From: Ensifer adhaerens
Lineage (GTDB): Bacteria > Pseudomonadota > Alphaproteobacteria > Rhizobiales > Rhizobiaceae
Direction: 5' to 3'
DNA: 64,000 nucleotides
Assembly: GCF_013283195.1 (NCBI RefSeq)
Contig: NZ_JABEKT010000001.1
Coordinates: forward strand, 1,090,795-1,154,794
Each line of letters opens with the position of its first letter. The stretch's first letter is position 1. Under the pieces are notes generated by a model. That model searched no databases and was not told the DNA's origin. It saw nothing but the letters and a program-made list of their open reading frames with translations. Both the position numbers and the translations under genes were made by a program. This document shows, in pieces, positions 28,806 through 38,501 of this stretch.

Positions 28806-29759
28806 TCAGTAGCTGACCGGGTGATGGCTCGGCAGCAGCGGTGCACTGGGGGAGAAGCATTCTGCAGTCAATCCGGTGGTGTAACCGCGCGTGATGTGCG
28901 CCTTTCCGGCATAGGTTTTGTCGCGCATCAGTATCGCATGCAGTTCCGGCAGGTTGTAGAACGGCACGCCGGGATAGAGGTGATGCTCCAGATGGTAGTT
29001 GATGTTGTGTGGAGCGAAGAACAGCTTTTCCCAGGCATGCGGATAGACCGTGCGTGAACTCGTCAGCTCGTCGCTATAGTCCATGCTGCCGAAATGTTCC
29101 GCAACGCTGCGTACATAAAGGAACAGGCAGAAGACGGTGAAGAACGGCACCAGCCAGTAGAGTGCGAATTCGCGCCAGATACCGAGCACGCTGAAGAGGC
29201 CGGCGGCAGCGATATAGAATGCCAGGCGCATTGCCTTGTAGCCGCGCGTCGACCGATCGTTCTTCGACATGCGTTTGGCCATGTGCATCATGTCGCGGAT
29301 CGAGTTGATGGCCACGAGGTAGCCGAGCAGCTGCACCACGCCGCGCGCGACCTTCTGTGGAAAGGTGAACTGGGCCATGCCGAGCTTGGCCGTCCAGTCC
29401 GGGTCGTCGTCGGTGTTGGCGTGCTGGTGATGGGCAAGGTGGTTCTGCCGATAGCCGTCGACGGTTGCCAGCATCGGCCATGCGAGAAGAAGATCGCTCA
29501 TCCAGTCGCTGAGCGTGCGGTTCTTGATGATGCGATAGTGCGCCGCCTCATGCACGAGGCAACCGAATGCATGCATGCGCCCGGCAATCACCGCCACGGA
29601 CAAGAGGTAGACGAAGACATTGTCGGCAACTTCGCTGGCGGCGATGGCGGCGGCGATGATCGCCCAGTCGACAACGATCGCGGCAAGCGATTTCCGTGGC
29701 TCGAGTATCGAAAGGCGCTTCAAGTCCCTCGGATCGATCCTGCGGTTCCGTTCACTCAT
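28806..29759 (-). CDS. Membrane fatty acid desaturase
   Basis: Integral-membrane di-iron desaturase of 317 residues from ATG 29759 (the frame reaches a TTG at 29822). All three histidine boxes are present: HEAAHYR near residue 69, HLAHHQH near residue 106 and HNINYHLEHH near residue 253. Hydrophobic stretches surround them (VDWAIIAAAIAASE; YIAAAGLFSVLGIWREFALYWLVPFF). It would introduce a double bond in a membrane acyl chain or a related lipid. It is convergent with the regulator gene (28793) with a 12-base gap. The acyl position is not predictable from sequence. Confidence 0.85.
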   Translation of the reverse strand: MSERNRRIDPRDLKRLSILEPRKSLAAIVVDWAIIAAAIAASEVADNVFVYLLSVAVIAGRMHAFGCLVHEAAHYRIIKNRTLSDWMSDLLLAWPMLATVDGYRQNHLAHHQHANTDDDPDWTAKLGMAQFTFPQKVARGVVQLLGYLVAINSIRDMMHMAKRMSKNDRSTRGYKAMRLAFYIAAAGLFSVLGIWREFALYWLVPFFTVFCLFLYVRSVAEHFGSMDYSDELTSSRTVYPHAWEKLFFAPHNINYHLEHHLYPGVPFYNLPELHAILMRDKTYAGKAHITRGYTTGLTAECFSPSAPLLPSHHPVSY

Positions 29760-30098
29760 GACGCTACCCAGACGCTGATGCACAACCTGAGGGAAAATCG
29801 CATGTCCACTATGGTTAATCAATCGTAAACGGGAGCGTGGACCGGCTGGTTGCTGCCATGGTTAACGGCCGTCGTCGGACTGCCAGTTGCCGCCGGACGC
29901 GCTGCCGTCCGGATAAGTGCCCGAATTTCCTTGGCTTGCTAAAACAAGGAGCGCTGGAAGAGGTCCGCCTCTTTCCGGCACGAAACCGCTTGAGGTTGTC
30001 GAGAAACATGCCTAACTTCGCCACGGAGCGATCCAGAATGGGCCTGGATCCGTGTCACGGGTCGGCCTTGTCCGGACCGATAATAACGAGGGAACTGC
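29760..30098. other. Intergenic region, desaturase-potF
   Basis: A 339-base gap between divergent genes. It contains one hairpin without a T run (CCGGACG at 29893 pairing with CGTCCGG at 29906). GAGGGAA at 30088-30094 is the potF ribosome site. I see no further gene. Confidence 0.4.
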
Positions 30099-31193
30099 AT
30101 GTCCAAATTCATCGTTACAACCATGGCGACGGTCATGTTGGCCGGCTCGACCATGCTCGCTTCTGCGCAGGAGCGGGTGGTCAACGTCTACAACTGGTCT
30201 GATTATATCGACAGCAGCATTCTGGAAGATTTCACCAAGGAAACCGGCATCAAGGTCGTGTACGACGTCTTCGATTCCAACGAGATTCTTGAAACCAAAC
30301 TGCTCGCAGGCGGCTCGGGCTATGACGTCGTCGTGCCGACGGCGACCTTCCTGCAGCGCCAGATCGCGGCCGGCGTGTTCCAGAAGCTCGACAAGTCCAA
30401 GCTTCCGAACCTCACCAACATGTGGGACGTGATCACCGAGCGCACCGCCAAGTACGATCCCGGCAACGAGTACGCCATCGACTACATGTGGGGCACCACC
30501 GGCATTGGCTACAACGTCGACAAGATGAAGGCGATTCTCGGCACCGACGAGAAGCCCAACTGGGACGTCATCTTCAAGCCGGAGCTTGCCGCCAAGTTCA
30601 AGGATTGCGGCATCCACGTGCTCGATTCCCCGACGGATGTGATGCCGTCGGCGCTCGCCTATCTCGGTCTCAATCCGGATAGCCATGAGGCGGCGGATCT
30701 GGAAAAGGCGGCCGAACTGCTTGCCAGCGTTCGCCCCAATATCCGCAAGTTCCACTCGTCGGAATATATCAACGCCCTTGCCAACGGCGACATCTGCCTC
30801 GCCGTCGGTTTTTCCGGCGACGTTTTCCAGGCACGGGACCGTGCTGCCGAAGCCAAGGCTGGTGTGACCGTCGATTATGCGATCCCCTCGCAGGGCGCGC
30901 AGATGTGGTTCGACATGCTCGCCATTCCGGCGGACGCTCCGCACGTCGCCGAAGCGCATGAGTTTCTCAACTACATGATGAAGCCGGAAGTCGTCGCCAA
31001 GGCGTCGAACTATGTCTTCTACGCCAACGGCAACAAGGCCTCGCAGCAGTTCCTGGATAAGGCGGTTCTCGAAGACACCGCCATCTATCCGACGGACGAA
31101 GTGATGCAGAAACTGTTCACGGTCACGCCGTTCGGGGCGAAGGAGCAGCGGGTGCTGACCCGGCTCTGGACAAAGGTCGTTACCGGCCAGTAA
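30099..31193 (+). CDS. potF: Putrescine/spermidine ABC transporter, periplasmic binding protein
   Basis: PotD/PotF-family binding protein of 364 residues with a signal peptide (cleavage after ASAQ, about residue 24). Typical segments are VVNVYNWSDYIDSSILEDFTKETGI, FDSNEILETKLLAGGSGYDVVVP and the MWGTTGIGYN hinge. It is the first gene of potFGHI; an 11-bp-stem hairpin with a partial T tail (31204-31240) follows, so expression above the transporter genes is expected. PotF proteins bind putrescine preferentially, but the ligand was not tested and the Sinorhizobium ortholog is named by similarity. Confidence 0.9.
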   Translation: MSKFIVTTMATVMLAGSTMLASAQERVVNVYNWSDYIDSSILEDFTKETGIKVVYDVFDSNEILETKLLAGGSGYDVVVPTATFLQRQIAAGVFQKLDKSKLPNLTNMWDVITERTAKYDPGNEYAIDYMWGTTGIGYNVDKMKAILGTDEKPNWDVIFKPELAAKFKDCGIHVLDSPTDVMPSALAYLGLNPDSHEAADLEKAAELLASVRPNIRKFHSSEYINALANGDICLAVGFSGDVFQARDRAAEAKAGVTVDYAIPSQGAQMWFDMLAIPADAPHVAEAHEFLNYMMKPEVVAKASNYVFYANGNKASQQFLDKAVLEDTAIYPTDEVMQKLFTVTPFGAKEQRVLTRLWTKVVTGQ

Positions 31194-31203
31194 GAGCGAA
31201 ACG

Positions 31204-31240
31204 AATTGCCCGGACCTCAAAATCCGGGCAATTTTCTTTC
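31204..31240 (+). terminator. Terminator or attenuator between potF and potG
   Basis: AATTGCCCGGA, loop CCTCAAAA, TCCGGGCAATT, then TTCTTTC. The 11-bp stem is perfect; partial readthrough into potG is expected because potGHI lacks its own obvious promoter. Confidence 0.75.
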
Positions 31241-31294
31241 AAGGGGGCACCGGGGAAAACGAGAGTGCCCATCGGCTGTATCATTCGGGGATAG

Positions 31295-32440
31295 ATGATG
31301 AAGTCACTCGGCAGTATCAGGCGCTCGTTCGCCCCTTGGGCGGATCCCGCTTCCAAGCCATTCATTTCCGTCAAGAACGTCACCAAGCGGTTCGGCGATT
31401 TCACCGCCGTTGATGATCTTTCGCTCGACATCTACACGCGCGAATTCTTCGCGCTGCTGGGTGCGTCCGGCTGCGGAAAGTCGACGCTTCTGCGCATGCT
31501 GGCCGGTTTCGAGCAGCCGACCTCGGGCGAAATCATCCTCGACGGCCAGAGCCTCGCCGGCATCCCGCCCTATCGTCGGCCGGTCAACATGATGTTCCAG
31601 TCCTATGCGCTGTTTCCGCACATGACCGTCGAAACCAACATCGCCTTCGGCCTGAAGCAGGACGGCATGCCCAAGGCCGATATCGCCGAGCGCGTCGGCC
31701 AGATGCTCAAGCTGGTGAAGCTCGAGAAGTTTGCCAAGCGCAAGCCGCACCAGCTTTCCGGCGGGCAGCGCCAGCGCGTCGCGCTCGCGCGTTCGCTCGC
31801 CAAGCGACCGAAGGTGCTTCTGCTCGACGAGCCGCTTGGTGCGCTCGACAAGAAGCTGCGCGAGGAAACTCAGTTCGAACTGATGGACCTGCAGCAGGAG
31901 CTCGGCTTGACCTTCGTCGTCGTTACGCACGACCAGGAAGAGGCCATGACCATGGCCGACCGCATCGCGGTCATGAGCCACGGCAAGGTCGTGCAGGTGG
32001 CGACGCCCGCAGAAATCTACGAAGCGCCCAATTCACGCTTCGTCGCCGACTTCATCGGCGACGTGAACATCTTCGACGGAACAGTTTCCGCCGTCGAAAA
32101 CGGTTACCTCCGCATTGAAACCGGAAACGGTTTTCCGATCCGCATGGCATCGCCGGACAAGCCGTCCGTTGGCGCCAAGGCCGCGGTCGCCATTCGTCCG
32201 GAAAAGATCCGCGTCAGCCGACAGCCACCGGCCCATGCGCCCCTCAACGCTGTCGAGGGAGAAATCTGGGACGTCGGCTATCTCGGCGACATGACCGTTT
32301 TCCATGTCAGGTTGAAGGATGGGAGGGTGGTAAAAGCGTCGTCGCTCAATGCGGTGCGCGCCGTCGAAGACCCCTTCGGCTACGACCAGCAGGTGTGGAT
32401 CTCGTTCGGCGAAGACGCCGGCGTCGTCTTGAAGGATTGA
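31295..32440 (+). CDS. potG: Polyamine ABC transporter ATPase
   Basis: Cytoplasmic ATPase of 381 residues. Walker A GASGCGKST, signature LSGGQRQRVALAR, Walker B VLLLDEPLGALD and H-loop VVTHDQEEAMTMADR are intact. A TOBE domain occupies roughly the last 110 residues, with the usual GDVNIFDGTV start. The first 20 residues are an extension before the ISVKNVTKRFG domain start; no clear ribosome site precedes the ATG at 31295, so a start a few codons away is possible. It is followed by potH after four bases. Confidence 0.92.
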   Translation: MMKSLGSIRRSFAPWADPASKPFISVKNVTKRFGDFTAVDDLSLDIYTREFFALLGASGCGKSTLLRMLAGFEQPTSGEIILDGQSLAGIPPYRRPVNMMFQSYALFPHMTVETNIAFGLKQDGMPKADIAERVGQMLKLVKLEKFAKRKPHQLSGGQRQRVALARSLAKRPKVLLLDEPLGALDKKLREETQFELMDLQQELGLTFVVVTHDQEEAMTMADRIAVMSHGKVVQVATPAEIYEAPNSRFVADFIGDVNIFDGTVSAVENGYLRIETGNGFPIRMASPDKPSVGAKAAVAIRPEKIRVSRQPPAHAPLNAVEGEIWDVGYLGDMTVFHVRLKDGRVVKASSLNAVRAVEDPFGYDQQVWISFGEDAGVVLKD

Positions 32441-32444
32441 AGCC

Positions 32445-33356
32445 ATGGCGAGAGTTGCATCAGCCCTCTTCAGCCGCCTGGTCATCATCATCCCCTATGC
32501 CTGGCTGCTGTTCTTCTTCCTGATTCCGTTCTTCATCGTCTTCCGCATCTCGTTGTCGCAGACGGCGGTGGCAATGCCGCCCTACACGCCAGTCTTCGAC
32601 CTCTTCGGCGGTCTTTCCGGCATCATGGAAAAGGCGCGGGAGTTCTCGCTCGACAACTATGTCTGGCTGACCGAGGACGTTCTCTATTTCAATGCCTATG
32701 TGTCGAGCGTCATCATCGCCGCCATTTCGACGGTCCTGACATTGATGATCGCCTATCCCGTTGCTTACGGGATGGCGAAGGCGCCGAAATCGATCCGTCC
32801 GACGCTTCTGATGCTGGTGATCCTGCCGTTCTGGACCAGCTTCCTGATCCGCGTTTACGCCTGGATCGCCATCCTGAAGCCGGAAGGGCTGCTCAACCAG
32901 TTCCTGATGAGCATCAATGTCATCGACCAGCCGCTGATCATCCTCAACACCAATTGGGCGATCTATATCGGTATCGTCTACTCCTACCTGCCGTTCATGG
33001 TGCTGCCGATCTACTCGTCGCTGGAGAAGATGGACCACACCCTGACGGAGGCTGCGCTGGATCTCGGCTGCACACCATTCTCGGCCTTCTGGCAAGTGAC
33101 GTTCCCTCTGTCGCTGGCCGGCGTCGTTGCCGGCTGCCTGCTCGTCTTCATCCCGGCAGTCGGCGAGTTCGTCATCCCCGATCTGCTCGGCGGCTCGGAA
33201 ACACTGATGATCGGCAAGACGCTCTGGAACGAGTTCAACGCCAACCGCGATTGGCCGGTCTCGTCGGCCGTTGCCACGATCCTGCTTTTGATCCTGGTGA
33301 TACCGATCGTGTTCTTCCAGAACGCACAAGCCAAAGCCGACGGCGAGGGGAGGTAG
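32445..33356 (+). CDS. potH: Polyamine ABC transporter permease
   Basis: Inner-membrane permease of 303 residues. TM1 is near residues 10-30 (VIIIPYAWLLFFFLIPFFIVF), and about five further hydrophobic helices follow. The EAA loop reads EAALDLGCTPFSAFWQVTFPL. It would form the channel with PotI and be driven by PotG. Spacing is four bases from potG and three to potI, so all three are co-translated. Confidence 0.92.
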   Translation: MARVASALFSRLVIIIPYAWLLFFFLIPFFIVFRISLSQTAVAMPPYTPVFDLFGGLSGIMEKAREFSLDNYVWLTEDVLYFNAYVSSVIIAAISTVLTLMIAYPVAYGMAKAPKSIRPTLLMLVILPFWTSFLIRVYAWIAILKPEGLLNQFLMSINVIDQPLIILNTNWAIYIGIVYSYLPFMVLPIYSSLEKMDHTLTEAALDLGCTPFSAFWQVTFPLSLAGVVAGCLLVFIPAVGEFVIPDLLGGSETLMIGKTLWNEFNANRDWPVSSAVATILLLILVIPIVFFQNAQAKADGEGR

Positions 33357-33359
33357 GTC

Positions 33360-34175
33360 ATGGGCAACTGGTCACGCTTCAACATCGCCTCGATCGTGCT
33401 CGGCTTCGGCTTCCTCTATCTGCCGATCGTGCTTCTGGTGATCTTCTCGTTCAACGAATCGAAGCTCGTTACCGTCTGGGCCGGGTTCTCGACCAAGTGG
33501 TACGCGCAGCTCTGGCACAATCAAGCACTGCTCGACGCCGCCTGGGTCACCATCCGCGTCGCGCTGATCTCGGCCACCTGCGCGACAGTGCTTGGAACGC
33601 TCGCGGCGCTTGCGCTGGTGCGCTACACGCGCTTTCGCGGTCGCATGCTGTTTTCCGGCATGGTCTATGCGCCGCTGGTCATGCCCGAGGTCATCACCGG
33701 CCTCTCGCTGCTCTTGCTGTTCGTCGCGATCGGGCTCGACCGCGGCTTCTGGACGATCACGCTCGCGCACATCACCTTCACCATGTGCTTCGTTGCCGTC
33801 GTCGTGCAGTCGCGGCTCCTGAGCTTCGATCAGTCGATCGAAGAGGCAGCACTCGATCTGGGTGCAACGCCGGTCAGGACCTTCTTTGCGATCACCCTAC
33901 CGGTAATCGCGCCGGCGGTGTTTTCCGGCTGGGTGCTGGCCTTCACGCTGTCGCTCGACGATCTCGTGATCTCGAGCTTCACGACGGGACCTGGGGCGAC
34001 CACGCTGCCGATGAAGATCTACAGCCAGGTGCGCCTTGGGGTGACGCCTGAAATCAACGCAATCTGCACGATCCTGATCGGCATCGTCGCCATTGGGGTC
34101 GTCGTCGCCTCCGTTGTAACCAAACAGCGTGAAGCACAGCGAGAGAGGGACGAGCGCGCCGCTTTCGCGCAATAA
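33360..34175 (+). CDS. potI: Polyamine ABC transporter permease
   Basis: Second permease, 271 residues; the ATG at 33360 follows GGGGAGGTAG. The N-terminal helix reads FGFLYLPIVLLVIFSFNES and the EAA loop EAALDLGATPVRTFFAITLPV. The C-terminus is hydrophilic (KQREAQRERDERAAFAQ). A bidirectional hairpin terminator (34197-34226) separates it from the convergent AsmA-like gene. Together with potFGH it completes an importer that could feed the PuuA/PuuB-like pair. Confidence 0.92.
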   Translation: MGNWSRFNIASIVLGFGFLYLPIVLLVIFSFNESKLVTVWAGFSTKWYAQLWHNQALLDAAWVTIRVALISATCATVLGTLAALALVRYTRFRGRMLFSGMVYAPLVMPEVITGLSLLLLFVAIGLDRGFWTITLAHITFTMCFVAVVVQSRLLSFDQSIEEAALDLGATPVRTFFAITLPVIAPAVFSGWVLAFTLSLDDLVISSFTTGPGATTLPMKIYSQVRLGVTPEINAICTILIGIVAIGVVVASVVTKQREAQRERDERAAFAQ

Positions 34176-34196
34176 AGCTTAAATCCGTTCTTCGCG

Positions 34197-34226
34197 ACGG
34201 CCGGTGCGTCAAGCGCCGGCCGTTTC
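34197..34226. terminator. Bidirectional terminator, potI / AsmA-like gene
   Basis: ACGGCCGG (34197-34204) pairs with CCGGCCGT (34216-34223); the stem extends inwards by two further pairs. TTTCAG follows on the plus strand. Confidence 0.65.
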
Positions 34227-36066
34227 AGTTGGGCTCGCCGAGAACTGAAAGCGGCGAGATCACCGCGTTCGGCCAGGAGCCGCCGACGAAGAACCGCAAG
34301 CGCTGCGCCGCATTGTTGGCGTCGGTAAAGGTCCCGGCGAGAGCCAGGCTGCCGGTGCGATAGGGAATGACGCCGTTGATCGACAGGCTGCCCGAAGGCC
34401 CGGTAAAGGTTGCGCGGTTCAACCGGGCCGATCCGTTGCTGAAACGCGCCTCGATATCGGCGCGCTGAAAATCAAACGTGCCGCTGCTCGCCTGCGACAG
34501 CGAGAAGAACTCGCCCTTGCGCACCAGGTCCGAAAAGGCATTGGCGTCGAACTCCGAGAGCTTGCCGTTGGCAAGCGACAAGGTCAGGCGCCCGGATGCG
34601 TCGGCTGCCTGCGGCGTCCAGAACGGATGGTCGGTGGCAAGGTCGAGATTGACGCTGCCGCGTCCCGTCGGAACGGGGCCGGCAAAGCCGAAGTCGGCAG
34701 CGGCCGCCGCAAGATCAGCGTCCTTCAGAACCAGCGCCAACTTGCCGCCACGCGCAAGGCCCGCTTCAGACAGCACGAGCCGGCCGCTGAGCCTGCCATT
34801 GGCATAGGTGCTGTCGCCGATATCGAGCGACGCACGCCCGTGATCGACCATGACGCCGGCGGCCACGTCGGTCAGCCGCAGCGGACCGATCGCCGCCTCC
34901 TGCGTCGACAGGCGAACGTCGACGCGCCAGGTGCGAGCGAAGGCGTCCGTCATATGTCTGGCAAGTTCTTCGGGATCGACCGGAAGCTCGGCGAACAACG
35001 GTTGCAGCCCGTTGAGGTCGATCTTGTCGAAGGCGAGCGTGCCCTCGACGCGCGGCGTGTCGTCGGCCGGAATGGCAACGTCGAGCACACCGGTTGCGTT
35101 CGCCCCGCCGAGCGACAAATGCAGGTCATCCAGCTTCAGCGTCGCATCGCCGGTGGTGACATTGGCATTGAGGTTGAAGCTGCTTTCAGGCAGCCCTTCG
35201 TGCGAAGCGCCCTCGAACCAGGCCGCAAGTGCGGGCAGCGACGCGGTGGAAACCTGGAGCCGGCCCGACGCGAAGGGTTTCATCGACAGATTGCCGACGC
35301 CGTCGAAGGAAAAGTTGAGAGGTGCCGAGGTCAGCGACGTCTTTAGCGTCGTGTTGCGGCCGGCCAGCAGTGTCAGCGGCTCGTCGCAGGCGAGGGACCA
35401 GCTCACGGTCTGGCCACCGATCACGCTCGACAGTTGCGCGTTGAGCCGCCCGGCAAAGGCGGGCCACTTCACCGTGCCGGATATGCCGGGAAATTCGCGC
35501 GCATAATTGGTCGTCCGATCAAACACCTGCAAGCGGCCGTTCTCGATCGTGATGTCGCCGAAGGGTGTGTCGCCGTTGGCAGCGGCAGGTTCGCGCGGCG
35601 CAAGCCAGCGCGGCCGCTCCCAGTTGAGCGTGCCGTCGGCGCCGCGCTCCAGCGTCACCACCGGCTCGATCAGGCGGATGTCTTCAAGTGCCGGTTCGCC
35701 GCGAAGTACTGAAAGCAGGCTGAAGGCTGCCGTGATGCTGCCGATCCGCGCGAGTGTGCGGGGGGTGCCATCGGTCGTCTCGATCGTGGCGCCGTACAAT
35801 GTCAGCGTCGGGTTCGGCCAGAAACGGATGTCCGGCTCGCCGGTGATCCTGCTTTTGCCACCCGACCAGGCGTCGAGCATGCGCTCCATCGTCGGCCGCA
35901 CGTCCGTGGTCGAGATCACCAGCGGCAGGGCCGCGTTGTACCCGACGGCAAGTGCAATGCCGATCGCCGCGGGCCAGAGGAAATGGCGACGGCGAAGCCG
36001 CGACCAAAGGCGTGGTCGACCCAACATATGCAGGATTTTTCTTGTCATTTCCGCCTGGTTGCCCAT
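34225..36066 (-). CDS. AsmA-family protein
   Basis: The 613-residue protein has one N-terminal membrane helix (FLWPAAIGIALAVGYNAALPLVI, about residues 29-51) and a long beta-rich periplasmic part. The N-terminal domain carries the AsmA-type pattern SGGKSRITGEPDIRFWPNPTLTLYGATIE, and the C-terminal part contains the LSLANGKLSEFD segment. AsmA-like proteins are bridge-like lipid-transfer or outer-membrane-biogenesis factors. The start at ATG 36066 has a poor ribosome site; ATG 36048 (MTRKIL) is an alternative. It is convergent with potI and divergent from the acetoacetyl-CoA synthetase gene. Confidence 0.75.
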   Translation of the reverse strand: MGNQAEMTRKILHMLGRPRLWSRLRRRHFLWPAAIGIALAVGYNAALPLVISTTDVRPTMERMLDAWSGGKSRITGEPDIRFWPNPTLTLYGATIETTDGTPRTLARIGSITAAFSLLSVLRGEPALEDIRLIEPVVTLERGADGTLNWERPRWLAPREPAAANGDTPFGDITIENGRLQVFDRTTNYAREFPGISGTVKWPAFAGRLNAQLSSVIGGQTVSWSLACDEPLTLLAGRNTTLKTSLTSAPLNFSFDGVGNLSMKPFASGRLQVSTASLPALAAWFEGASHEGLPESSFNLNANVTTGDATLKLDDLHLSLGGANATGVLDVAIPADDTPRVEGTLAFDKIDLNGLQPLFAELPVDPEELARHMTDAFARTWRVDVRLSTQEAAIGPLRLTDVAAGVMVDHGRASLDIGDSTYANGRLSGRLVLSEAGLARGGKLALVLKDADLAAAAADFGFAGPVPTGRGSVNLDLATDHPFWTPQAADASGRLTLSLANGKLSEFDANAFSDLVRKGEFFSLSQASSGTFDFQRADIEARFSNGSARLNRATFTGPSGSLSINGVIPYRTGSLALAGTFTDANNAAQRLRFFVGGSWPNAVISPLSVLGEPN

Positions 36067-36224
36067 CCCTAGGGATCACGCAGATTGGATAGGCTTTCGG
36101 CTTGCATAAATCAAATGCAGCCGACATGGAAATGTCGCCAATGCGACGCCTGCGCAGGTTCTCCTGCTGTTTATTTTGCGTTGCAGCATGGTATAGAGGG
36201 CGTGGAGTAGGAGTGGAGGAAAGC

Positions 36225-38177
36225 ATGCAGTCTGAGCAACCTTTGTGGGTTCCCGGTCCAGAGATCCGCGAGCATAGCCCGATGGCGCAGTTCATCGCCT
36301 GGTGCAGCGAGCGCTTCGGCAAGGACTTTGCCGATTATGACGCGTTTCACGCCTGGTCGGTTGCCGAACGCGGCGACTTCTGGACGGCGGTCTGGGAGCA
36401 TTGCGAGGTGATCGGCGATCGTGGCGCGACGGCTCTCGTCAACGGCGACCGCATGCTCGACGCGCGGTTTTTTCCCGATGCCAGGCTGAATTTCGCCGAG
36501 AACCTTTTGCGTCGCGTCGGCAGCGACGACGCGCTGATTTTCCGCGGTGAAGACAAGGTCGGATACCGGCTTTCCTGGGATGATTTGCGCGCACTGGTCT
36601 CGCGGCTGCAGCAGGCGCTGAAGGCGCGTGGTATCGGCAGCGGCGACCGCGTCGCCGCCATGATGCCCAATATGCCCGAAACGATCGCGCTGATGCTGGC
36701 GACAGCCTCGGTCGGCGCGATCTGGTCGTCCTGTTCGCCTGATTTCGGCGAGCAGGGCGTGCTCGATCGTTTCGGCCAGATCGGCCCGAAACTCTTCATC
36801 GCCTGCGACGGCTACTGGTATAACGGTAAGCGCCAGGACGTTGACGCAAAGGTTCGCGCGGTTTCCACGGCTCTCGGCGTTCCCACGCTTATCGTCCCCT
36901 ATGCGGGCGAGGCGAGAGCACTGGCAGCCTCTATTGCCGAAGGTGTGACGCTTGAGGACTTCATCGCGCCATTCGAAGCCCGGCCGCTCTCTTTCGAGCG
37001 CCTGCCGTTCGGCCATCCGCTCTATGTGCTGTTCTCCTCCGGCACCACGGGCGTTCCCAAGTGTATCGTACATTCCGCGGGCGGCACGCTGCTGCAGCAT
37101 TTGAAGGAACACCGCTTCCACTGCGGGCTCGGTGACGGCGAAAAACTCTTCTATTTCACCACCTGCGGCTGGATGATGTGGAATTGGCTCGCCTCGGGTC
37201 TGGCGGTAGGTGCGACACTGTGCCTGTTCGATGGTTCGCCGTTCTACCCTGATGGAAACGTGCTGTTCGACTATGCGGCGGAAGAGGAATTCGCCGTCTT
37301 CGGCACCTCGGCAAAATACATCGATGCGGTCCGCAAGGGCGGTTTCGAGCCGGCAAAAACCCACGATCTTTCCCATCTACGCCTGCTCACCTCGACAGGC
37401 TCGCCGCTGTCGCCCGAAGGCTTTACCTTCGTCTATGAGGGCATCAAGCCGGATGTCCAGCTTGCCTCGATCTCCGGCGGCACCGACATCGTCTCCTGCT
37501 TCGTGCTCGGCAATCCGCTGAAGCCCGTGTGGCGCGGCGAGATCCAGGGGCCGGGCCTTGGCCTGGCGATGGATGTCTGGGACGACGAGGGTCGCTCCGT
37601 GCGCGGCGAAAAGGGTGAACTGGTCTGCACCAAGGCATTCCCGTCGATGCCGGTCATGTTCTGGAACGATCCCGAAGGCGTCAAATATCGCGCGGCCTAC
37701 TTCGAGCGCTTCGACAACGTCTGGTGCCATGGCGATTTTGCCGAATGGACGTCGCATGGCGGCATCATCATCCACGGCCGCTCCGACGCGACGCTCAATC
37801 CCGGTGGCGTGCGCATCGGCACGGCGGAGATCTACAACCAGGTCGAGCAGATGGAAGAGGTCGCGGAAGCCCTCTGCATCGGCCAGGATTTCGAGGATGA
37901 CGTGCGCGTCGTGCTGTTCGTGCGCTTGGCGTCCGGCGTGTCGCTCGATGAGGGGCTTGAGAAGGCGATCAAGAACCGCATCCGCACGGGTGCATCGCCC
38001 CGTCACGTGCCGGCGAAGATCATTGCTGTTGCCGATATTCCGCGCACGAAATCCGGCAAGATCGTCGAATTGGCTGTCCGCGACGTCGTTCACGGGCGCC
38101 CGGTCAAGAACAAGGAGGCGCTTGCCAACCCGGAAGCGCTCGATCTTTTTGCCGGGCTCGATGCCCTTAAAAATTGA
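36225..38177 (+). CDS. acsA2: Acetoacetyl-CoA synthetase
   Basis: ANL-family ligase that activates acetoacetate with CoA and ATP in the last step of polyhydroxybutyrate degradation before entry to acetyl-CoA. The ATG at 36225 lies six bases after GTGGAGGAAAG and gives 650 residues, the usual length; the upstream 41 in-frame codons are not family-like. Domain marks: the AMP-binding loop [18 protein letters not shown], the [14 protein letters not shown] motif characteristic of acetoacetate-CoA ligases, VSCFVLGNP, and the C-terminal lysine in [14 protein letters not shown], the acylation-sensitive site. The symbol follows the Sinorhizobium ortholog I recall at this position. Confidence 0.9.
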   Translation: MQSEQPLWVPGPEIREHSPMAQFIAWCSERFGKDFADYDAFHAWSVAERGDFWTAVWEHCEVIGDRGATALVNGDRMLDARFFPDARLNFAENLLRRVGSDDALIFRGEDKVGYRLSWDDLRALVSRLQQALKARGIGSGDRVAAMMPNMPETIALMLATASVGAIWSSCSPDFGEQGVLDRFGQIGPKLFIACDGYWYNGKRQDVDAKVRAVSTALGVPTLIVPYAGEARALAASIAEGVTLEDFIAPFEARPLSFERLPFGHPLYVLFSSGTTGVPKCIVHSAGGTLLQHLKEHRFHCGLGDGEKLFYFTTCGWMMWNWLASGLAVGATLCLFDGSPFYPDGNVLFDYAAEEEFAVFGTSAKYIDAVRKGGFEPAKTHDLSHLRLLTSTGSPLSPEGFTFVYEGIKPDVQLASISGGTDIVSCFVLGNPLKPVWRGEIQGPGLGLAMDVWDDEGRSVRGEKGELVCTKAFPSMPVMFWNDPEGVKYRAAYFERFDNVWCHGDFAEWTSHGGIIIHGRSDATLNPGGVRIGTAEIYNQVEQMEEVAEALCIGQDFEDDVRVVLFVRLASGVSLDEGLEKAIKNRIRTGASPRHVPAKIIAVADIPRTKSGKIVELAVRDVVHGRPVKNKEALANPEALDLFAGLDALKN

Positions 38178-38501
38178 AGGGGCGTTAACTTGTTCGCGCT
38201 TTTGGAATTAACCAAGGCTTCAGACTTGCTGATAAATCCCTAAAATTGTCGGATCGGCTGGTAAGGTCTTGTTAAGGATTGGGAGCGCATGGTCATCCCA
38301 ACTTGAGGCCGGCCGATGAGTGGTCGGCGCCTGGCAGCGATGCCGCCGCAGACATGATGTCATTACTTCTCGAGCATTTGTTGGTTTAGCATTCGATTTA
38401 ACGAGGTGGCCTCCCAGCCGCCTCTTTTTTTGCCTTGAGAGTGCCGGGTTTTGCCGCGCTTCAGGCGGGAAGAGCCGCTTCGCACTTTTGCTGGAAAGGC
38501 T
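38178..38501. other. Intergenic region with a strong distal terminator
   Basis: A 324-base gap between convergent genes. There is a structured GC-rich segment (around 38308-38350, with GGCCGGCCGATG and repeated GGCGCC-like elements) and a strong terminator at 38403-38431, 226 bases after the acsA2 stop. No protein gene with a ribosome site is visible. A small RNA ending at this terminator is possible. Confidence 0.35.
38403..38431 (+). terminator. Rho-independent terminator
   Basis: GAGGTGGC, loop CTCCCA, GCCGCCTC (one G-U pair), then seven T. Confidence 0.85.
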
